A stretch of DNA of 64,000 bases from Panax quinquefolius. Taxonomy: Eukaryota; Streptophyta; Magnoliopsida; Apiales; Araliaceae. Below the pieces are notes generated by a model that searched no databases, was not told the DNA's origin, and saw only the letters and a list, made by a program, of their open reading frames with translations. The position numbers and the translations under genes were made by a program. How positions within the stretch are numbered: position 1 is the first letter of the stretch; the number at the start of each line of letters is the position of its first letter. This document shows positions 35,634 through 47,459 of this stretch, piece after piece. The stretch lies in contig JAINUW010000266.1 of the NCBI GenBank assembly GCA_020205615.1, positions 1 through 64,000 of the forward strand, given 5' to 3'.

Positions 35634-37294
35634 AATTTTTAAATAAAAAGGAATTTCCTTTATTTTGAAATAAGTAAGGGTTGATTTGATTAATGTGGAT
35701 AGTTATGGTTAAATACGCAAATATTTCAAAATAAGCAAGTGGTTATAAAATAATATACATCATTGTTTTTTGGAATTTCCTTTATTTTGAATATTCGATT
35801 TGGTCGTGGAATATATCGTTATAAAATATTCATTGTTGTCAGAATATTCGTATTTATTCGGGGAATATTCGCAGCCACATGACCATGTGTGGGCCCCATA
35901 ACTGAAAGCGATTGGATGAAGAAAACGACAAATATAAGTTGTTTTTAAATAACTACAGTAGTTGTTGCCAAGTAATATCGTTGAATACCCTTTGGTTAAA
36001 ACACACTAATACGCGTTGTCGAACAAGAAGCATTACCAGATTGCACCAATTATTGATTCTTACGTAAGAACACACTACTCAATAATGGTTACAGAATTAT
36101 CGCTCAAAGATTTTATCGAGTTAATAATTGTCGGTTGATATTTTATATATCGTTGTTGTTTCAATAATTGTCATTACACAAGATCTTTCATTATCGGCAA
36201 TAATTCATATTATCTAATAATATTATTAGATAACATTATTGGCAATGTCTAGAAAGTTTTGTCTAAGGAGAGGTTTGGTCATCTAATCATGCGCCAAGAA
36301 GAAGAAATTTTATCGAAAGCCCCTCTTCCTCGAACCGCCTGGTTGTCAATATCAGGATTCTCGTAATATTATTTGTGAATAATTAATTATTGATTTATAT
36401 GATGAGGAAAATATTGATTTTATGTGGATATAGATGGAGAAAATTTTTAAATGACAATTGTTGAAAATTAATATTTTATCTTTTTCTCGATAAAATAATT
36501 CATTTAAATATATTATTTTAATAATATATTAACGGTGATATTTTTACAATGAATGTGGGATATATGAGTATATGAGGAGGAAGAGTATTTTTTGTGGCAT
36601 TAAATGTTTAATACATGTTTTGTGTGTTGGTGGACACAATTATCGATCAAATTTGATTATAATTTGTAAAATCGCCCTGCTTGTGGATTTTGGTCGATTT
36701 TTGTTTGGAATTTGGAAAACTTTCTTCCGCAAAGTTGTAGAGAATTGAATTTCCTATAAAAACTCAAGAGATTCGAATTTTCTGATGAAAGGGCTATTTA
36801 TTATGAATTATTGAAGTTCAAGTTCAAATAATTGATTTTTGGGAGTTTAAATTATTTTTGTTAAGAAAACGTTTTTTGTATTTTTTGGACATCATTAACA
36901 TGTGTGGCTGGTGTTTTGACCAAAAGGTGGGCTAAGGAAAATTTGTATAATTATATTAATATTATATTAAATTTTCTCGCTTGGTGTTCTAAGCATTTTC
37001 CTATAAATAAAAGGTGCTTAGGTTAGAATTGAAAATCACACCGTAAAATCAAGTTTTCTCTATTTCTCTCGATATTTTGAGCGTATTCTTGTGAGTATTT
37101 TGAGTATACTTTGAGTATTGCTAGACTGCAAGTTCCTTCAAAGACTATACCTTAGATTCTAGCTGTAAGTAATCGATCTTTCGAGGTAAGTGGATATTAT
37201 TTTTTTTTGTAATGATATTATTTCTTCAATATCATTATATCGAAATGTTGATCCAAGTTTTATCAAATTTAGAACTTTTTCATGCTCTGGGTTA

Positions 37295-37390
37295 CTATTC
37301 ATGGGTTACTATTCACGAAGTTACTATTCACGAAGTTACTATTCACGAGTTACTATTCACGAGTTACTATTCACTAGTACTATTCATCAC
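37295..37390 (+). repeat. TTACTATTCACGAAG tandem repeats in LTR
   Basis: Units of 13-16 bp downstream of the TATA box. Counterparts at 43804-43930, 50603-50717 and 57437-57552, with different unit numbers. A second block of GACTATTCACGATAC follows about 60 bp later in each LTR. Confidence 0.9.
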
Positions 37391-37738
37391 GTAAGCGTGA
37401 AGATGTTTTTGTGGAATTTCTATCTTTTGGTGCTCTGAGTTACTATTCACGATATTTAAGACTATTCACGATACCAAGACTATTCACGATACAAGACTAT
37501 TCACCTAAAAATAAAATTTCTTCTTTTCGTCTCAAAATATCTATTCGGATACTAACTCGATCAGATCCATGTTTTGATCATTCTCGAATTTTACACCACT
37601 ATGATTATTTTTGAGGTATTTTTGGACGCGGATAAAACCAAGTACTAATCCTTAATCCTTAATCCTTGTCATTTTGTTTCACCGGATTCGCTTTTAAAAA
37701 AATATTTTTCATCATCCTCGCCTTAAATGATGATATTA

Positions 37739-37985
37739 TGGAATATCTTTTGGCCCAGAAGCAAAAAAGCAAAGATGAATGATTTCTTAAGAATATCTTT
37801 GGCCCGTAGTGCAAAGATGAATGATTTTTAAGAATATCTTCGGCCTCAGAGTGCAAAGATGAACAGTGCAATGAATGAATGATTTCGAAGAAATATCTTC
37901 GGCCCAGAGTGTAAAGATGAACAGTGTTTAAATGAATACGACTAATCGATGAATATCTTCGGCTCAGAAGTAAAAAAGATGAATA
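37739..37985 (+). repeat. AATATCTT(TGG)..AAAGATGAAT tandem repeats in LTR
   Basis: About five imperfect units of 45-60 bp. Same motif in the other array 2 LTRs (44290-44520, 51070-51312, 57917-58148) and in the internal 3' region of array 1 (16970-17035, 22970-23035). Confidence 0.85.
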
Positions 37986-38531
37986 TTTGATTCGAGATGT
38001 ATATCGATTGATGTTACAGGATAAAATATTGATGATGGATCGTTAAATTCATAGATTATAGTAGATTTCATTCTCTACGTAACTCTTCTATGAATTATTA
38101 TTTCACGCATGTAATATTGATCTCAAACTTGTTGCCTATCAGTATTCTATCGATTTTTCCTCGTGAAGACTAACGATAATTTGTCAGATATTATCTTAGT
38201 CATAATATTCTTTATCGGGCTAGTTGAGCTCACCCTTTCCTTGTTGTTCCATTTTTTTTCTCGTGAGGCGAGAATGTAATGAAGTACTAGCTCTGGGTAT
38301 GGAATGAAGATTCTAGAGAGAGTTGTTTAGTAGTCCTCACCATTTTGTAAAATAATGAATCAATAATGTGATGAGGATTTATTTGAGTATAGATATTGTT
38401 CTGTAAGATAATATTTGTATTCAAACTCACAGCTTTATCGTTGTAATAATAAAGTCAGAAGTTGCTTCGCATCTACGTATTTGGCACTCAGAACGGGTGT
38501 CAGGTATACCTATTTTGGGGGCGCCACAGCT

Positions 38532-38543
38532 TGGTATCGTAGC
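38532..38543 (+). other. primer binding site, initiator Met tRNA (array 2, unit 1)
   Basis: TGGTATCGTAGC three bases after the LTR end, close to the tRNA-iMet primer site TGGTATCAGAGC. Also at 45066-45077 and 51872-51883; absent in unit 4. Confidence 0.75.
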
Positions 38544-38710
38544 TTAGGATATGATCTCCGAGATCTGGGAATGTAACTAGAGGGGAGAGACGAGTAAATC
38601 CTTCGCTAAAGGTGTCCTACCTAAGCTTATTTGTTAGTCGGGTCAAGATATAGGATATTATGTGATATATTGATTTTTAATTAACCCTTATTTTATGACA
38701 AGATTTGAGA

Positions 38711-39933
38711 ATGTCGATCGAGAATATTAATAAAGGAGTAAATGAGACCGTGGAGATGCTCAGACTCACCAACGAGGAGAACGGTAACAGTCGCAATGTT
38801 CCTCCCGCGAACAACACCACCGAAAGCGATGATGAACGAGGGATGTTTGAAGCTTTTTGTAGCTCATGCAAAATCGCACGAGGAGACTCGTGTTCAAAAT
38901 ATACAGGAGGAAATGATAAGAATTCACGAGTGGTCAAAGCCAAGCAGCTTCAAAGAGTCGGGACCACCTGCACTCTGGGAAAGCCGGATCCGATTAAAGT
39001 GAGACGACGGGTCAAACAAATTACCAAGATATTCGATGTCTGGGATGCACGGAGGAATGAAAGTTCCATTCGCCACCTTTATGTTCCGTGGGCGAGGCAG
39101 ACATCGGTGGGAATCAGGAAGCGCACTCCATCAAACCGCACTCAAAGATGTCATGGGAGACGCTTTCAGAAAATAGCTCAATGACAAGTACTTCCCGAAA
39201 GTATTCGCTATACGAAGGAAGTGGAGTTTATTAGACTAGAAAGTAATAACACGATTTGTCCCAAAGACGAGGTAAGTAAGTTCATGAGTTATCTGTGTTT
39301 GCACCTCATTTGGTGGAGAATGAGGAACGATGACGCGGATGTTTCGAGAGGTTTGAAACCCGACATATACGCCAAGATCTCATTTCTCATAAATTTTTCT
39401 CTATTCAGATGTTGTCAACAGGCTCAATTGTTAGAGCGAGATAACGAAGTACGCTCAACCGAGGGACCATAACCGTGGATCATATCAAGATAGCAGCCAT
39501 CGTAATAACGATAACCAATGGAGAAAGAAGAATACGATAAAGGCAGAACCACTCCGGTGGTAATCGTGGCTATGAAAATAGAAGAAGTTTAGCCTGGGAG
39601 GAGATTTTTAAAAGAGGAGATTCAACAACCACCACGTGAAGAGCGTCGCCGCCAAGAAAGAACTAGTTTTTATGGAGGAGAACGACCACCGGTCAGATGT
39701 TACAAATGCGGAAAGAGGGACATATCACCCAAACCGCCCACAACAGCTTTAAGGTATGCTATAGTTGTGGAAAGGAAGGACATATCGCCGAGATCAGACA
39801 GAATAAACCTAGTTCAAATGGGGATGGTGACTCAAAAGATCGTCCCGTAAAAGTCAAAGTCAACGATTCCGGAAGAGCGCTTTGTCGTGACTTCATTAAA
39901 ATGCAAGGAACCCGAACGGTTAAGACACGTTAG
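38711..39933 (+). pseudogene. gag with two CCHC knuckles, frameshifted, array 2 unit 1
   Basis: The Gag precursor assembles the particle and packages RNA. Start MSIENINKGVNE at 38711, then in shifting frames ESGPPALW, KQITKIFDV, GCTEE, FATFMF and LNDKYFP (capsid), an Asn/Arg-rich linker, and two knuckles: CYKCGK (39698) and CYSCGKEGHIAE (39757), the second lacking its last Cys as read. At least four frame changes. The longest intact pieces are 38705-39184 and 39697-39933. Confidence 0.75.
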
Positions 39934-39956
39934 TTAATTATAAATTTTCACAAGTA

Positions 39957-40905
39957 TATACCTTACTAGATATCTGGTTCTACCCATTCTTTATCTCTCT
40001 TACTTGGCGCCAACGCTTAAACTCGATTCGGAGAAATTAGACTTTGACCTATCTCGTGGAAACTCCGTTAGAGAAACTTTCATCACATCCACTGCTTATA
40101 AATCTTGCTTGATTCAGTTGGCACTATCACATTACCCGTTAACCTTATTTCTATAGAGATATTTGTTTTTGATGTGATTTTAAGGTTAACTACTCATCAC
40201 GCCAAAATTGATTATTTTCGTAAGGTCATAGTTTTCATATTCCTAAGCAACTCCGTTATTCAATTCAAGCAATCAAACCATTGTAGTCAAACATTTTCAT
40301 ATCAAGCCATGAAGTCATTCGCTTATTACGGATGTCAAATTTTCTTAGTCCATGTTATGGATTTGAATAAAGACACGCCGATTTGAATAATATTCCCGTT
40401 GTTATTGATTTTTCCGACGATTTTCTCAAGAATTTTTCGCTTACTCCCAAAGCTCGATATTAAATTTTGTATCGACTTTGAACCCCAGACAAAACTCATT
40501 TCTAAAATCTCATATCGAATGGCTCCTATTGAACTTCGTGAGTTAAAATTCAACTATAGAATTTGGTACCGAGCCTTTATCTTGTGACTTTGTGGAATTC
40601 ACCTGCCGCACTCTCTCGTAGGGGACGCCATATTCATGTAGAGTAAATCGATAGGTGTCATTGTGACGCATATCCAAGATTGGGATATGAGTCACAGCTT
40701 GAGAGCAACCTAAGTCAAGAATCAAATACGAGCTTTCAGGCTTAGTTGGTTATTATCGAGATTCGTTGAAGGATATTCTCAATCGCTATTCCATTAACGC
40801 AATTGACTCAGAGATACAAAATTCGAATGGAGCAAGGAATGGGAAGATTTTCAAGAACTCAAGAGGAGACTCATTTCAAATACACATATTCTAACCATGC
40901 CATCT
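39957..40905 (+). pseudogene. protease, RT start and RT thumb remnants, array 2 unit 1
   Basis: The protease site reads DI(T)GSTHS with an extra base (39957-40100), then DVI..LTTHHA. The RT entry reads IKFCIDFEPQTK...SYRMAPIELRELK (40399-40545). The sequence then jumps to the thumb segment (LVGYY near 40740, EWSKE, ELKRRLIS to about 40870). The palm with the YVDD motif is missing: about 200 bp separate the two where roughly 500 bp are expected. Confidence 0.7.
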
Positions 40906-40914
40906 TGGAAAAGC

Positions 40915-42123
40915 GAACGCGGTAGCCGACGCGATGAGTAGAAGATCATATGCGGAACGAAAAGGATGATGTCAAGTATACGACAGAGCCAACTTTAATA
41001 GAAAAGTTAAGGTTGCTCAAGCCACCCAATCTTGAAATCGATGCGTAAGAAAGTACAAGAAGGAGCTATTCCTAAGCTTAGAATGATGAAGAAGGAATAC
41101 TTCGAGTCCACTCTAGACTTTTTTGTGTTCCTAACGATTTTGATTTGAAGAACAAGATTATGATGGAGGCACACAACACACCATTTGCAATCCATCTCGG
41201 GAGTACCAAAATGTATTATGATCTTCAACATACATTTTGGTGGAGCAATATGAGAGAGAGATCGCAAAGTTTATCTCGATGTGTTTAACTTGCTAACGTA
41301 AAGGCGCGAGCATCTTGTACCTAAGGGTCCGCTGCAACCACTTGAGATTTTGAAATGGAAGTGGGGAACACATTACCCTTAATTTCATTACTAATCTTCC
41401 CAAGGTTTCTCAAGGCATAGATGCGATTTGGGTTATTGTTGATAGATTAACCAAGTCTCACTCATTTTTCACCGATACGAGAGACTTATTCCTTGAACGC
41501 CTTTTCTCGATGTACGTAAATGAGATTGTGAGATTGCATGGCATGCCAAGATCCATAGTTTTAGATCGTGACCCAAGATTCACTTCATGATTTTGGGTTA
41601 GTTTCAGAAAGCTACGGGCACTAATTTATTTTATCTGGCTGGCATACCATCCTCAAACGGATGGGCAATCGTAAAGGACTACTCAAACTCTCAAGATATA
41701 TTAAAACTCGTGTCCTAGATTTCAAAGGAAGTGGGATAAGTACTTGCCATCGGTGGAATTCTCATACAACAATAGTTATTAAACAAATATAGGCATGGTT
41801 CCATTCAAGCATTATATGGACAAAAATGTCGTTCTCCAATATGTTGGGATGAGGTGGGTGAAGCAACATTGTTGGGACCCGAAAGTTAGTACGTATGACT
41901 AATGATTCGACAACGATACAAAACAAGACAAGATCGACAAAAGAGTTATGCTAATCTTCATCGAAAGGACGTGGAATTTAGTGTGGGGATCATGATTGTC
42001 ATGAAGTTCGCTTCCATGGAAGGGAGTTACAAGATTTGGGAAGAGAGGAAAGCTCAATCCACGCATTTATCTGGCCCATTTCAAATTCTCGACCGAGTAG
42101 GAAATGTAGCCTATGACTCATAA
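40915..42123 (+). pseudogene. RNase H tail and integrase remnant, array 2 unit 1
   Basis: An ADAMSRRSYAERK-type segment marks the end of RNase H; its core is gone. Integrase follows: H2C2 finger (AHNTPFAIHLG...MCLTC, 41167-41293), [34 protein letters not shown], and the tail GPFQILDRVGNVAY. Nonsense codons at 41294, 41588, 41672 and 41780 recur in the other units. Unit-specific: about 240 bp between GNVAY and the LTR, including the chromodomain, are deleted. Confidence 0.75.
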
Positions 42124-42176
42124 GTTATTCATGAAAGCGAGGTATCCTCAAGACGCCAATTTCCTAAATTTTAAGG

Positions 42177-45064
42177 AAATAAAAAACTCAAAATTTTAAA
42201 TAAAAAGGAATTTCTTTTTTGAAAATAGTAAGGGTCGATTTGATTAATGTGGATAGTTAAGGGTTAAATACGCAAATATTTCAAAATAAGCAAGTGGTTA
42301 TAAAATATTCATTGTTGTTTGGGAATATTCGTTTGGTCGTGGAATATTCAGATCGCTTTGGGAATATTCGCATTGACGACACCAGCGCAGCCCATGTGTG
42401 GGCCCCATAACGGAAAGTTTATTGGATGAAGAAAACGACAAATATAAGTTTTTAAATAACTGCAGTAGTTGTTGCCAGTAATAATATCATTGAATACCCT
42501 ATGGTTAAAACACACTAATACGCGTTGTCGAAACAAGAAGATACCAGATTGCACCAATTATTGATTCTTACGTAAGAAGGCACTACTCAATAATGGTTAC
42601 GTGAATTATCGCTCAAAGATTTTATCGAAAGTTAATAATGTCAGGTTGATATTTTATATGTCGTTGTTTCAATAATTGTCATTACACAAGATCTTTCATT
42701 ATCGGCTAATAATAATTATATTATCTAATAATATTATTAGATAACATTATTGGCAATGTCTAGAAAGTTCGCTTCAAGGAGAGGTTTGGTCATCTAATCA
42801 AGGCGCCAAGAAGAAGAAATTTTATCGAAAGCCCTCTTCCCTGAACCGCCTCGTTGTCAATATGTGATTCTCGTAATATTATTTGTGAATAATTAATTAT
42901 TGATTTATATGATGAGGAAAATATTGATTTTATGTGGATATAGATGGAGAAAATTTTTAAATGACAATTGTTGAAAATTAATATTTTATCTTTTTCTCGA
43001 TAAAATAATTCATTTAAATATATTATTTTAATAATATATTAACTGTGATATTTTTACAATGAATGTGGGATATATGAGTATATGAGGAGGAAGAGTATTT
43101 TTGTGGCATTAAATGTTTAACACATGTTTTGTGTGTTGGTGGACACAATTATCGATCAAATTTGATTATAATGTAAAATCGCCCGCTTGTGGATTTCTTT
43201 GGTCGATTTTTGTTTGGAATTTGGAAAAACTTTCTTCTGCAAAGTTGTAGAGAATTGAATTTCCTATAAAACTCTCGCGAGATTCGAATTTTCTGATGAA
43301 AGGGCTATTTATTATGAATTATTGAAGTTCAAGTTCAAATAATTGATTTTTGGGAGTTTAAATTATTTTTGTTAAGAAAACGTTTTTTTTGTATTTTTTT
43401 GGACATCATTAACATGTGTGGCTGGTGTTTTGACCAAAAGGTGGGCTAAGGAAAATTTGTATAATTATATTAATATTATATTAAATTTTTCGCTTGGTGT
43501 TCTAAGCATTTTCCTATAAATAGGTGCTTAGGTTAGAATTGAAAAATCACACCGTAAACTCAAGTTTTCTCTATTTCTCTCTCGATATTTTGAGCGTATT
43601 CTTGTGAGTATTTTGAGTATACTTTGAGTATTGCTAGAGACGGGCAAGTCCCTTCAAAGACTATAATTTAGATTCTAATTGTAAGATCGATCTTCGAGGT
43701 AAGTGGATATTATTTTTTTTGTAATGATATTATTTCTTCAATATCATTATATCGTCAAATGTTGATCCAAGTTTTTATCAAATTTGAACTTTTTCATGTC
43801 TGGGTTACTATTCACGGTTACTATTCATGGGTTACTATTCATGAAGTTACTATTCACGAAGTTACTATTCACGAAGTTACTATTCACGAAGTTACTATTC
43901 ACGAAGTTACTATTCACTAGTACTATTCACGTAAGCTATTGAAGATGTGAAGATTTTTTGTGGAATTTCTATCTTTTGGTGTCTGAGTTACTATTCACGA
44001 TACGGCAAGACTATTCACGATACTAAGACTATTCACGATACTAAGACTATTCAATTTAAAAATAAAATTTCTTCTTTTCATTCAAAATATCTATTCTCGG
44101 ATACTAACTCGATCAGATCCATGTTTTGATCATTCTCGAATTTTACACCACTATGATTATTTTTGAGGTATTTTTTGACGTGGATAAAACCAAGTACTAA
44201 TCCTTAATCCTTAATCCTTGTCATTTTGTTTCATCGGATTCGCTTTTTTAAAAAATATTTTTCATCATCCTCGCCTTAAATGATGATATTATTGAATATC
44301 TTCGCCCAGAAAGCAAAGATGAATGATTTTTAAGAATATCTTCGGCCTCAGCAAAAAAAGATGAATGATCAAGAATATCTTTGGTCAGAGCAAAGATGAA
44401 TGTAAAGATGAATACGATCGATTGATTAATATCTTCGCTCAGAGTGCAAAAGATGAACAGTGTTTAAATGAATATATGACTAATCGATGAATATCTTCGC
44501 CTCAGAAAGCAAAAGATGAATATTTGATTCCAGATGTATATCGATTGATGTTACAGGATAAAATATTGATGATGGACCGTTAAATTCATAGATTATAGTA
44601 GATTTCATTCTCTACGTAACTCTTCTATGAATTATTATTTTTCCGTAATATTGATCTCAAACTTGTTGCCTATCAGATTCTATCGATTTTTTCCTCGTCA
44701 AGACTAACGATAATTTGTCAGATATTATCTTAGTCATAATATTCTTTATCGGGCTAGTTGAGCTCACCTTTTTTTCCTTGTTGTTCCATTTTTCTTCTCG
44801 TGAGAGGCTAGAATGTAAATAGTACTAGCTCTGGGTATGGAATGAAGATTCTAGAGAGAGTTGTTTAGTAGTCCTCACCATTTTGTAAAATAATGAATCA
44901 ATAATGTGATGAGGATTTATTTGAGTATAGATATTGTCTGTAAGATAATATTTGTATTCAAACTCGCTTTATCGCTGTAATAATAAAGTCAGTAGTTGCT
45001 TTCGCATCATGTATTTGGCGCACTCGTGAACGGGTGTCAGGTATACCTATTTGGGGGGGCCACA
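42177..45064 (+). mobile_element. array 2, LTR 2
   Basis: About 2.89 kb; the start is blurred by the deletion in unit 1. TATAAATA at 43515-43522, 22-bp palindrome near 42719, tandem repeats 43804-43930 and 44290-44520, end GCCACA. Shares diagnostic bases with LTR 1 (TTATCTAATAAT; TGTTGGTGGACAC) rather than with LTRs 3-5. Confidence 0.88.
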
Positions 45065-45065
45065 C

Positions 45066-45077
45066 TGGTATCGTAGC
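45066..45077 (+). other. primer binding site, initiator Met tRNA (array 2, unit 2)
   Basis: TGGTATCGTAGC, one base after the LTR end. Confidence 0.72.
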
Positions 45078-45246
45078 TTAGGATATGATCTCCGCATGAG
45101 ATCGGGAATAGAACCAGAGGGGAGAGACGAGTAAATCCTTCGCTAAAGGTGTCCTACCTAAGCTTATTTGTTAGTGGTCAAGATATAGGATATTATGTGA
45201 TATATCGATTTTTTAATTAACCCTTATTTTATGACAAGATTTGAGA

Positions 45247-46460
45247 ATGTCGATCGAGAATATTAATAAAGGAGTAAATGAGACCGTGGAGATGCCTCAG
45301 ACTCACCAACGAGGAGAACGCGTAACAGTCGGGCAATGTTCCTCCCGTGAACAACACCACCGAAAGCGATGATGAACGAGGGATGTTTGTAAGCTTTATA
45401 GCTCATGCAAAATCGCATTTAGGAGACTCGTGTTCAAAATACAGAGGAAATGATAGTAATTCACGAGTGGTCACAAACCAAGCAGCTCAAAGAGTCGGGA
45501 CCACCTGCACTGGGAAAGTTTGATCCGATTAAGCGAGAGACGGGTCAAACAAATTACCAAGATATTCGATGTCTGGGATGCACGGAGGAATGAAAGTTCC
45601 ATTCGCCACCTTTATGTTCCGTGGGCAGGCAGACATCGGTGGGAATCAGGAAGTTGACTCCATCCAAACCGCACTCAAAGATGTCATGGGAGACGTTTCA
45701 AAAAAGCTCAATGACAAGTACTTCCCTCGAAAGTATTCGGCTATACGAAGGAAGTGGAGTTTATTAGACTAGAGTATAATAATACGATTTGTCCCAAAGA
45801 CGAGGCGTAAGTTCATGGAGTTATCTGTGTTTGCACCTCATTTGGTGGAGAATGAGGAACGATGACGCGGATGTTTCGAGAGGTTTGAAACCCGACATAC
45901 GCCAAGATCTCATTTCTCATAAATTTTCTCTATTCGAGATGTCACAATGTGGCTCATTGTTAGAGCGAGATAACGAGTACGCTCAACCGAGGGACCATAA
46001 CCGTGGATCATATCAAGATAGCAGCCATCGTAATAACGATAACCAAATGGAGAAAGAAGAATACGATTAAAGGCAGAACCACTCCGTGGTAATCGTGGGC
46101 CATGAAAAAGAAGAAGTTTAGCCTGGGAGGAGATTTTAAAAGAGGAGATTCAACAACCACTATGTGAAGACGCCCACTTAGAAGAACTAGTTTTATGGAG
46201 GAGAACGCACCACCTATCAGACATGTTACAAATGCGGAAAGAGGGATATCATCACCAAACCGCCCCACAACAGCTTTAAGGTATGCTATAGTTGTGGAAA
46301 GGAAGGACATATCGCCGAGATCAGACGCAGAATAAACCTAGTTCAATGGGGATGGTGACTCAAAAGATCGTCCCGTAAAAGTCAAAGTCAACGATTTCGG
46401 AAGAGCGCTTTGTCGTGACTTCATTAAAATGCAAGGAACCCGAACGGTTAGCACAAGTTA
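45247..46460 (+). pseudogene. gag with CCHC knuckles, frameshifted, array 2 unit 2
   Basis: Same domain order as unit 1, starting MSIENINKGVNE at 45247. Knuckle region about 46220-46335 (CYSCGKEGHIAE readable). The frame 45789-46070 carries the end of capsid and the linker (RGLKPDIRQDL, LERDNEYAQPRDHNRGSYQ). Many single-base gaps relative to the other units, most at CG or CAG sites. Confidence 0.75.
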
Positions 46461-46489
46461 GTCAATTATAAATTTCGCTAAGTATATAC

Positions 46490-47440
46490 CTTACTAGATA
46501 TCTGGTTCTACCCATTCTTTTATCTCTTATCATAGGCCAACGCTTAAACTCGACCGAGAAATTAGACTTTGACCTATCTCGTGGAAACTCCGTTAGAGAA
46601 ACTTTCATCACATCCATCGCTTATAAATCTTGCTTGATCAAAGTGGCACTATCACATTACCCGTTAACCTTATTTCTATAGAGATATTTGTTTTTGATGT
46701 GATTTTAAGGTTAACTACTCATCACGCCAAATTGATTATTTTCGTAAGGTCATAGTTTTCATATTCCTAAGCAACCCGTTATTCAATTCAAGCAATCAAA
46801 CCATCAGTAGTCAAACATTTTCATATCAAGCCATGAAGTCATTCGCTTATTACGGATGTCAAATTTTCTTAGTCCATGTTATGGATTTGAATAAAGACAC
46901 GCCGATTTGAATAATATTCCTCGTTGTTATTGATTTTTCCCGACGATTTTCAAGAATTTTTCGCTTACTCCCAAAGCTCGATATTAAATTTTGTATCGAC
47001 TTTGAACCCCAGACAAAACTCATTTCTAAAATCTCACATCGAATGGCTCCTATTGAACTTCGTGAGTTAAAATTCAACTATAGAATTTGGTACCGAGCCT
47101 TTATCTTGTGACTTCCTTCAGGAATTCACCAAGCCGCACTCTCCGTAGGGACGCCATATTCGCAAGCGATAGTAAATCGATAGGTGTCATTGTGACGCAT
47201 ATCCAAGATTGGGATATGAGTCACAGCTTGAGAGCAACCTAAGTCAAGAATCTAAATACGTAGCTTTCAGGCTTAGTTGGTTATTATCTGAGATTCGTTG
47301 AAGGATATTCTCTAATCGCTATTCCATTAACTTAGCCGACTCAAAAGATACAAAATTCAATGGAGCGAGGAATGCGAGAAGATTTTCCAAGAGCTCAAGA
47401 GGAGACTCATTTCGCACATATTCTAACCATACCATCTCGA
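46490..47440 (+). pseudogene. protease, RT start and RT thumb remnants, array 2 unit 2
   Basis: Protease site with an extra base (ATCTGG), RT entry CIDFEPQTK...HRMAPIELRELK (about 46980-47080), then the thumb (LVGYY, RFVEGY, about 47270-47405). The palm is missing exactly as in unit 1, so the deletion predates multiplication. Confidence 0.7.
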
Positions 47441-47459
47441 AAAGTTTAACGGTAGACGA

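Larger units (their letters stand above)
35634..38528 (+). mobile_element. array 2, LTR 1 (5' truncated by about 12 bp)
   Basis: About 2.9 kb, homologous to the LTRs starting near 42177, 48989, 55811 and 62363, but the first dozen bases (TCAGAAGACCTC in the others) are missing. Holds GAATATTC motifs (35789, 35842, 35863), a 22-bp perfect palindrome (36211-36232), TATAAATA (37012-37019), ACTATTCACG tandem repeats (37295-37390), AATATCTT...AAAGATGAAT repeats (37739-37985) and the end GCGCCACA. Confidence 0.88.

Noticed and set aside
37295..37390. Regularly spaced short repeats that could suggest a CRISPR-like array
   Set aside because: Units of 13-16 bp with almost no spacers, inside an LTR of a plant retroelement; this is a minisatellite.
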